A stretch of DNA of 7,976 bases from Belnapia sp. Its GTDB lineage: Bacteria; Pseudomonadota; Alphaproteobacteria; Acetobacterales; Acetobacteraceae. The position numbers and the translations under genes were made by a program. Each line of letters starts with the position of its first letter. Position 1 is the first letter of the stretch. The notes under the pieces are model-generated. The model was not told the origin of the DNA. It did no database searches and was given only the letters and a program-made list of their open reading frames with translations. The stretch is taken from positions 1-7,976 of the forward strand of contig JAQGIA010000368.1 in NCBI GenBank assembly GCA_028291445.1, read 5' to 3'. Below are positions 6,001 to 7,976 of the stretch, in pieces.

Positions 6001-6786
6001 ATGGACAGCCTGACCGACCTCGAATGCTTCACCGTGACCGTGGCGGAAGCCATCGCCACCGTGACCATCAACCGGCCGCCGGTGAATGCGCAGAACCGCC
6101 GCTTCCGCGACGAGATCATCCGCATCTTCGACGTGCTGCACGACACCCGCGAGGTGCTCGCCATCGTCCTGACCGGGGCGGGCCGCACCTTCTCGGCGGG
6201 GGCCGACCTGAAGGAGCGGCCGGGGCTCGCGGGCGAGGCGGGGGCCTATCCGCGGCACAACCGCCAAGTGCGGGCGGCCTTCGATTCCGTCATGGAATGC
6301 GGCACGCCGGTGATCTGCGCCATCAACGGCGCGGCGATCGGCGCCGGCTGCGCCCTGGCGCTTTCGGCCGATATCCTGGTGGCGGGGGAGAGCGCCTTCC
6401 TGTCGATGACCGAGGTGGATGTCGGCCTGGCCGGCGGCGTGCGGCATGTGCTGCGGCATTTCGGCCAGTCCGATGCGCGGCTGATGATCATGACGGCGCG
6501 GCGCATCTCCGGGCCGGAGCTGTTGCGGATGAACGTGGTCTCTGCCTGCGTGCCGGACGCCGAGTTGCTGGCAACGGCCATGGGCATCGCGCGGGAGATC
6601 GCCGGCAAGGTGCCGCTGGCGGTGCGCGCCGCCAAGCGGTCCTTCATCCTGACCGAGGATCTGCCGCTGCACGAGGGCTATCGCTACGAGCAATCCCAGA
6701 CGGTGGCGCTCGCCACGACCGAGGATACCAGGGAGGCGCAGCTTGCCCTCGCCGAGAAGCGCAAGCCGGTGTTTCACGGCCGCTAG
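6001..6786 (+). CDS. Enoyl-CoA hydratase/isomerase (crotonase) family protein
   Basis: The 261-residue product is of the crotonase superfamily, whose members act on acyl-CoA thioesters as hydratases, isomerases, decarboxylases or ring-opening enzymes. The oxyanion-hole segments FSAGADLK (64-71) and INGAAIGAGCALAL (108-121) are intact. By alignment with classical hydratase, Glu138 (SMTEVDVGL) matches Glu164, while Ala118 stands at the Glu144 position (GCALAL for GCELAM). One catalytic Glu is the pattern of Delta3-Delta2-enoyl-CoA isomerases and other non-hydratase members, so simple hydratase activity is doubtful. The C-terminal helical region (about 200-261) is of usual length. AGAAGG lies 8-13 nt before the ATG. 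The gene follows the hydrolase by 14 bp, very likely co-transcribed. The substrate is unknown; an aromatic or ring-cleavage-derived CoA ester is suggested by the neighbouring pcaHG. Confidence 0.92.
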   Translation: MDSLTDLECFTVTVAEAIATVTINRPPVNAQNRRFRDEIIRIFDVLHDTREVLAIVLTGAGRTFSAGADLKERPGLAGEAGAYPRHNRQVRAAFDSVMECGTPVICAINGAAIGAGCALALSADILVAGESAFLSMTEVDVGLAGGVRHVLRHFGQSDARLMIMTARRISGPELLRMNVVSACVPDAELLATAMGIAREIAGKVPLAVRAAKRSFILTEDLPLHEGYRYEQSQTVALATTEDTREAQLALAEKRKPVFHGR

Positions 6787-6881
6787 CGAAACCACCGGGG
6801 GCGGGTTGAACTGGCGGCCCGCCCGCCGCAGGATGCGCCGCGACGGTTCATAGACGGCCGCGCGGAGGACCATCCAGGACC

Positions 6882-7976
6882 ATGCTCATCACCGCCGTGG
6901 AATCTTCGGTCGTCGCCATGCCCTTCGACATGGGCGGGCCGCATTCCAGCTTCGCCGGCCAACGCTGGGATCGCATGGAGATCCTGCTGGTCCGGGTGGA
7001 GACGGCGGATGGGCTGGTGGGCTGGGGCGAGGCCTTCGGCCATGCCGCCATCGCCGCGACCAGGGCGGCGCTCGACACCATCGTGGCGCCGCTGGTGCTG
7101 GGATGGGATTCCTCGGATATCGCCGGGCTGACCCGGCGGGTGCTGCACGCGACCCATCTGCTGGGGCGGAACGGGCCCTTCGTCTATGCCTTCTCGGGCA
7201 TCGAGATCGCGCTCTGGGACATCATGGGCAAGCGCTGCGGCCAGCCGATCTGGCGGCTGCTCGGCGGCCCGGCCCGGCCGGACCTGCCGGCCTATGCCAG
7301 CCTGCTGTCCTATGTCGGCGACCTCGGCCTGGTCGCGCTCAACGCCGCCGCGGCCGCGGCCGGCGGCTACCGGCACATCAAGCTGCACGAACTGACGCGG
7401 GAGGCGGTGCTGGCGGCGCAGGCCGCGGCGCCCGCGGCGAGGATCATGCTCGACGTGAACTGCGCCTGGACCCCGCCGGTGGCGCGGGACATGGCGCGAT
7501 CCATGGCCGCCGACCGGCTGCACTGGCTGGAGGAGCCGGTCTGGCCGCCGGAGGACGCGGCGGGCCTCGCCAGCCTCCGGCGCTGCGGCATCCCGCTATC
7601 GGCCGGGGAGAACACGGCGGGCCTGTTCGGCTTCAAGGCACTGATCGAGGCGGGCGCGATCGATATCGCCCAGCCCAGCGTCACCAAGCTGGGCGGCATC
7701 GGCGAGATGGTCCGCGTCATCCGGCTGTGCGAGGCGGCCGGCATCGCGGTCGTGCCGCACAGCCCCTATTTCGGGCCCGGATTCATCGCCACGCTCCATG
7801 TCGCCGCGGCGCTGATCGAAGCGCCGCTGATCGAGCTGCTCTGGGTCGAGATGGCGCCCCATCCCTTCGACCCCTGGGTCCGCGGCGCGGCGGGACGGGT
7901 GGCGGTGCCGGCCGGCCCGGGCCTCGGCGCCGACCCGGACCCGGCGCTGCTGGCCCGCACCACCCTCGGCACGCCG
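6882..7976 (+). CDS. Mandelate racemase/muconate lactonizing enzyme family protein (3' end outside window)
   Basis: An open frame of 365 codons runs off the window end; family lengths suggest only a short C-terminal piece is missing. It is an enolase-superfamily member: N-terminal capping domain (about 1-125, ending SGIEIALWDIMGKRCGQP and LLGG), then the barrel. Mg ligands are Asp191 (LDVNCAW), Glu217 (WLEEP) and Glu243 (SAGEN), spaced 26/26 as in mandelate racemase. His293 (VPHSPYFGPG) matches the racemase His297. However, the second-strand motif is K167-L-H169 in place of KxK, and Ser266 stands where racemase has Asp270. Reaction type (cycloisomerase, racemase or acid-sugar dehydratase) is therefore unclear. 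The ATG at 6882 fits the family N-terminus MLITAVES; GGAGGA at 6864-6869 is about 12 nt upstream. The 95-bp gap after the crotonase gene allows either co-transcription or its own promoter. Confidence 0.9.
   Translation, partial: MLITAVESSVVAMPFDMGGPHSSFAGQRWDRMEILLVRVETADGLVGWGEAFGHAAIAATRAALDTIVAPLVLGWDSSDIAGLTRRVLHATHLLGRNGPFVYAFSGIEIALWDIMGKRCGQPIWRLLGGPARPDLPAYASLLSYVGDLGLVALNAAAAAAGGYRHIKLHELTREAVLAAQAAAPAARIMLDVNCAWTPPVARDMARSMAADRLHWLEEPVWPPEDAAGLASLRRCGIPLSAGENTAGLFGFKALIEAGAIDIAQPSVTKLGGIGEMVRVIRLCEAAGIAVVPHSPYFGPGFIATLHVAAALIEAPLIELLWVEMAPHPFDPWVRGAAGRVAVPAGPGLGADPDPALLARTTLGTP

Noticed and set aside
4276..6786. Very long rightward open frame that could read as an 836-residue protein
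   Set aside because: Only its last third (from 6001) resembles a known family. The upstream part is Arg/Gly/Ala-rich antisense to pcaG and pcaH and then overlaps the hydrolase out of frame, which is typical of stop-poor GC-rich DNA.
6799..6824. GGGCGGG / CCCGCCC hairpin after the crotonase gene
   Set aside because: Only 7 bp with a 12-nt loop and no T-run; expected by chance in this GC-rich gap, so not called a terminator.
6806..6834. TTGAAC with CAGGAT 17 bp on as a promoter for the enolase-family gene
   Set aside because: The -10 match is only about 3 of 6 bases and nothing else supports it.

Overview
The window is very GC-rich, with strong G/C at third codon positions. Gene content and protein style (Fe-type SodB, YajC next to a DUF815 ATPase, pcaHG, a mandelate racemase/muconate lactonizing relative) suggest an alphaproteobacterium, probably Acetobacteraceae/Rhodospirillales such as a Roseomonas-like soil or plant organism. 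That placement is inferred from style and not from a marker gene. I saw no rRNA, tRNA, CRISPR array or insertion sequence.

Region A (1-1200) is housekeeping. The 3' end of an Fe-type superoxide dismutase gene runs rightward and ends in a clear intrinsic terminator. Facing it is a leftward pair: yajC, encoding a small membrane partner of SecDF, followed with a 4-nt GTGA overlap by an unrecognised 146-residue protein with a signal peptide. secD and secF are not downstream of yajC here.

Region B (1201-3750) runs rightward. A DUF815 P-loop ATPase gene diverges from yajC. A roughly 96-bp AT-richer gap with two stem-loops follows, then a 527-residue polytopic GT-C (family 39-like) glycosyltransferase. 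Its best start is a TTG, and the ribosome binding site and start codon sit inside a perfect inverted repeat.

Region C (3764-7976) is catabolic. Leftward, pcaH and pcaG (beta and alpha subunits of protocatechuate 3,4-dioxygenase, ATGA overlap) are transcribed away from a rightward group: an alpha/beta hydrolase, a crotonase-fold enzyme and an enolase-superfamily enzyme that runs off the window. The dioxygenase keeps all four iron ligands and should open protocatechuate to 3-carboxy-cis,cis-muconate. The usual partners pcaB, pcaC and pcaD are not recognisable. Each of the three divergent enzymes instead departs from its family's standard active site: Ala for the nucleophilic Ser in the hydrolase, Ala for the first catalytic Glu in the crotonase, and KxH plus Ser for KxK and Asp in the enolase member. 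The group may be a non-canonical aromatic or ring-cleavage-product route, and it is the most interesting part of the window.
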